The notes beneath the pieces were generated by a model. The model worked only from the letters and a program-made list of their open reading frames with translations. It was not told the DNA's origin and did no database searches. A program made the position numbers and the translations under genes. Below, one piece after another: positions 15,061 through 17,821 of a DNA stretch of 17,821 bases; positions within the stretch are counted from its first letter, which is position 1, and each line of letters starts with the position of its first letter. This DNA comes from Gammaproteobacteria bacterium. GTDB lineage: Bacteria; Pseudomonadota; Gammaproteobacteria; Enterobacterales; Psychrobiaceae. The stretch lies in assembly GCA_013214885.1 (NCBI GenBank), contig JABSRS010000025.1, forward strand, positions 1 to 17,821, written 5' to 3'.

Positions 15061-17821
15061 TTACGGCGTTGACTCATTGATGCAGCGGGCAATTGTCTCA
15101 AACATTTCTTTCAGTACCAATGGCTTGGTTATGTGATCGTTCATTCCCGCCTCAATACTTTTTTCCCGATCCCCAGTCATGGCATGAGCCGTCATAGCGA
15201 TTATCGGCAATTGAGATTCCGAATAAGTTTCTCTAATGACCCGAGTCGCCGCCAAACCATCCATCACTGGCATTTGAATATCCATCAGCACCACTTGATA
15301 ATGTTGAGCGGCTACAGCGTCAATCGCTTCTTGACCGTTAGCGGCTAAATCGACCTGATAACCTTGCGATTCAAGTAAGCCTTTGGCCACTTGCTGGTTA
15401 ATAATATTGTCGTCCACCAGCAATAGCAGCCCTTTAGATTGCGTCTTAATCACTTTTTTAACTGGCGCAGCTGTCACGCTTGGACTTAAAAATTGACAGA
15501 CTTGTTTCATCACATTGACTGGGGCCAGTGGCTTACTAAAAACCCCTTGTACTAAACTGCTAACCCCTGCTTCTTTCATGACATCATCACCATAACTGGC
15601 CAACAAAAAGATTAATGATTCTCGTGAAAGATCGGCCAGAATTTTTAAGCCATCGGGCGCTTTGTGGTAAGTCCAATCGAGCAAAATCGTTTGAAATTGT
15701 TCTCCGGCATCGATCAGTTCGAGTGCCTCACTTAAATTTGATCGAGCGGTGACTGAAAAACCAATATTAACCAACATGTTCTGATAAAGCTCACATGCGC
15801 GCTTAGCGGGCTCAATTAACAAGACGCTCGATTGCTGCAACGTTGTTGGTAACTGCCACACCGAAGGTTGTGCTTGGTGCTCTAGTTCAAAGTCAAGGGT
15901 AAAACTAAAGCAGCTGCCCTGCCCAAACTCACTCTCTACCTTAAGTTCCCCCCCCATCATTTGAACTAAGTGTTGAGAAATTGATAACCCCAAGCCAGAG
16001 CCGCCATATTGACGAGTGGTTGAACCGTCGGCTTGGCTAAAGGCTTTAAATAATTTCGGTAATTTAGCCGACTCAATACCAACACCAGTATCGGTCACCT
16101 TAAATTCTAATGTTACTCGTTTTGAGTGTTCAGCATTAAGTTTACAATGAATTTCAACATAGCCCTGCTCAGTAAATTTAACGGCATTAGAAACGACATT
16201 GGTCAAAATTTGATTAAGCCGCAGCGGATCTCCCATCAACATCAGAGGGGCATTAGGGGCATCTAAAATCAAATTAAGTTGTTTATCCTGCGCCGCTAAT
16301 ACGTTGACATTAACGACGGCATCTAATACCTCTTCCAATCTGAAAGGAACACTTTCGAGTGACAATTTACCCGCTTCAATTTTTGAGAAATCTAAAATGT
16401 CATTAATAATATGTAGCAGCGAGTTGGCCGAGCTTTGTGCTTTATTTAAATAATCGGCTTGTTGATGGTCAATGCCTGTTTGCTGCACCAACTGAATCAT
16501 CCCCATAATCCCATTCATTGGGGTGCGGATTTCGTGACTCATATTAGCCAGGAATTCACTTTTGTAGCGGTTTGCTGCTTCAGCCTCTTGCTTAGCCTCA
16601 ACAATTTTCACTTCGAATTCTTTACGCTTGGTGATGTTTTTGTGAGTTCCGAGCATCCGCAAAGGTTTATTATGATCATCAAAACCAACCACGCTACCGC
16701 GCGCGAGGATCCATTCATAGTCACCCTGATGCGTTCGCATTCTAAATTCATGATCGTAAGCAATCTTCGGATTGGCTAAGTGTTCATTGATTTTAATCGC
16801 CACCAAATCCCAATCATCGGGATGTACTAAGTTTCTAAAACCTTGCCAACTTGGCAATACCTTGGAGGGCTGATAACCGAGCATGGTAAAATAAGCTGGA
16901 TTACAATGCAGCGCATCGCTGTCGATATACCAATCCCACAGCCCCTCTTCTACCGCATCCATTGCCAAGTAGTAACGCTCTTCACTGCGGCGCAGCTTTT
17001 CGGCCGCTTGGTGCTCTTGAGTAATATCGCGCGCGACCCCAATAATACCAAGGAGCTCACCGTCCATTGTGGTATATGGAGTTTTTTGGGTTTGCCATAA
17101 TCGGGTTTGATCATTGCTGTCTAATGATTGTTGCAAGGTCACCGTTTGCCGAGCACTCAATACCTTAGAGTCACCTTGGTGGAGCTTTTGGGCCAAATCA
17201 TCATCGAGGAAATCATGACCCTTTAAGCCAATTAATTTTTTCTCAGGGACACCAAATAATTCAATCGCGGCTTTATTACAGCCTAAATAATTGCCATGGG
17301 TATCTTTGTAATAAATAATATCGGGAATTGAATCAATTAATGAACGTAATAAAGCATATTCAAGCTCGCGTTGCTGAGTAGTCTCACGTAACTTTTCAGT
17401 GCGTTGCGCCACTTGAATATCGAGTTGACGGTTATCTTCAGCGAGCTGGAGTGTGTAATTTTTATTTTCAGAGAATATTCGGCTGATTAAAACAAAAAAT
17501 GGTCGCCAACCTGCACTGATATCTGATGGTGGTGCAATGGGTTCTTTGGCACATGATTCGAGATGGAGCATTAATTTAGACGCAGGGCCAACAAACGATT
17601 TATTCGCCAGCCAGTGAACGACCGAAATCAAAATTGATAACGCCAGCATGATCGATACTAGACTGATCACAAACTGACGCCATGATTCACCAAAGAGTAC
17701 ATCTTCAGATTCAAAATAAATCAGTTTGAAGGGGGCATTAACCAACTCAACCGTTTGAACATAATAGCCGTTAAGTAATTCACCATTGGTGGTCGCAAAG
17801 AGTCGTTCGTTCGAAAGTTCT
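15061..17821 (-). CDS. Hybrid sensor histidine kinase with two PAS and two receiver domains, N-terminus cut off
   Basis: The frame stays open to the right edge; 919 residues are visible, numbered here from the edge. Residues 1-45 are probably the end of a periplasmic sensor region, followed by a membrane segment (~50-71). A HAMP-like or coiled linker follows, then PAS 1 (~155-265, DSIPDIIYYKDTHGNYLG), PAS 2 (~280-400, EEGLWDWYIDSDALH) and a HisKA domain with the phospho-acceptor H429 in NMSHEIRTPMNG. The ATPase domain has N545, DTGVGI (577-582) and GGSGLGLS (606-613). The first receiver (~665-775) keeps D715 and K763 but has Glu-Pro where an acidic pair is expected. The second (~797-910) is canonical: D803/D804, phospho-acceptor D847 in LMDIQMPVMDG, T877 and K899. 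No Hpt domain is present, so a separate phosphotransfer protein is expected. The metalloprotease gene follows on the same strand. The signal sensed is unknown. Confidence 0.95.
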   Translation of the reverse strand, partial: ELSNERLFATTNGELLNGYYVQTVELVNAPFKLIYFESEDVLFGESWRQFVISLVSIMLALSILISVVHWLANKSFVGPASKLMLHLESCAKEPIAPPSDISAGWRPFFVLISRIFSENKNYTLQLAEDNRQLDIQVAQRTEKLRETTQQRELEYALLRSLIDSIPDIIYYKDTHGNYLGCNKAAIELFGVPEKKLIGLKGHDFLDDDLAQKLHQGDSKVLSARQTVTLQQSLDSNDQTRLWQTQKTPYTTMDGELLGIIGVARDITQEHQAAEKLRRSEERYYLAMDAVEEGLWDWYIDSDALHCNPAYFTMLGYQPSKVLPSWQGFRNLVHPDDWDLVAIKINEHLANPKIAYDHEFRMRTHQGDYEWILARGSVVGFDDHNKPLRMLGTHKNITKRKEFEVKIVEAKQEAEAANRYKSEFLANMSHEIRTPMNGIMGMIQLVQQTGIDHQQADYLNKAQSSANSLLHIINDILDFSKIEAGKLSLESVPFRLEEVLDAVVNVNVLAAQDKQLNLILDAPNAPLMLMGDPLRLNQILTNVVSNAVKFTEQGYVEIHCKLNAEHSKRVTLEFKVTDTGVGIESAKLPKLFKAFSQADGSTTRQYGGSGLGLSISQHLVQMMGGELKVESEFGQGSCFSFTLDFELEHQAQPSVWQLPTTLQQSSVLLIEPAKRACELYQNMLVNIGFSVTARSNLSEALELIDAGEQFQTILLDWTYHKAPDGLKILADLSRESLIFLLASYGDDVMKEAGVSSLVQGVFSKPLAPVNVMKQVCQFLSPSVTAAPVKKVIKTQSKGLLLLVDDNIINQQVAKGLLESQGYQVDLAANGQEAIDAVAAQHYQVVLMDIQMPVMDGLAATRVIRETYSESQLPIIAMTAHAMTGDREKSIEAGMNDHITKPLVLKEMFETIARCINESTP

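Noticed and set aside
17745..17745. TTG 17745 as the hybrid kinase start
   Set aside because: The same frame continues without a stop to the window edge with protein-like sequence (FATTNGELLNGYYVQTVE), so the real start is outside.
1..17821. Mobile element, defence island or prophage
   Set aside because: No transposase, integrase, terminal inverted repeats, att-like duplication or phage genes were seen; most genes are housekeeping or typical chromosomal accessory genes.

Overview
The window looks like chromosomal DNA of a marine-type gammaproteobacterium, most likely in the Alteromonadales (Shewanella/Colwellia-like). The reasons are the moderately AT-rich sequence, the classical gammaproteobacterial block lptG-lptF / pepA-holC-valS, and neighbours typical of that order: an RDD protein convergent with lptG, a THxN-type PEP-CTERM protein, a small periplasmic cytochrome c and a large zinc metalloprotease. 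Species cannot be named from the sequence alone. No rRNA, tRNA, insertion sequence, integrase or CRISPR array is visible.

Layout. 1-610 (-): the start of a GYF_2 (DUF4339)-like protein that leaves the window inside a perfect 18-bp tandem repeat encoding KQAQEL. 869-1369 (+): RDD membrane protein. 1404-3568 (-): lptF-lptG, overlapping by 4 nt, with a terminator that starts at the RDD stop codon. 3813-8651 (+): pepA, holC and valS, with a hairpin between pepA and holC and a strong terminator after valS. 8857-9714 (+): an exported PEP-CTERM protein with a good sigma-54 (-24/-12) promoter candidate. 9769-10083 (-): a small periplasmic cytochrome c, sharing a bidirectional terminator with the PEP-CTERM gene. 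10330-12150 (+): a eukaryotic-like Ser/Thr kinase with an unrecognised C-terminal half. 12143-12499 (-): a Cys-rich hypothetical protein overlapping the kinase 3' end. 12600-14996 (-): an exported HExxHxxGxxH zinc metalloprotease. 15061-17821 (-): a large hybrid sensor histidine kinase, cut off at its N-terminus by the window edge.

How the genes work together. LptF/LptG are the membrane subunits that extract LPS for transport to the cell surface. PepA, HolC and ValS are housekeeping (peptide turnover, replication clamp-loader assembly, tRNA charging). From about 8.7 kb onward the content is accessory: envelope or exported proteins and two signalling kinases. The hybrid kinase lies immediately upstream of the metalloprotease on the same strand, so co-transcription is possible. 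I see no complete new defence or mobile system. The least explained items are the Ser/Thr kinase with its C-terminal domain and 3-codon leader ORF, the Cys-rich protein beside it, and the repeat-tailed GYF_2 protein.
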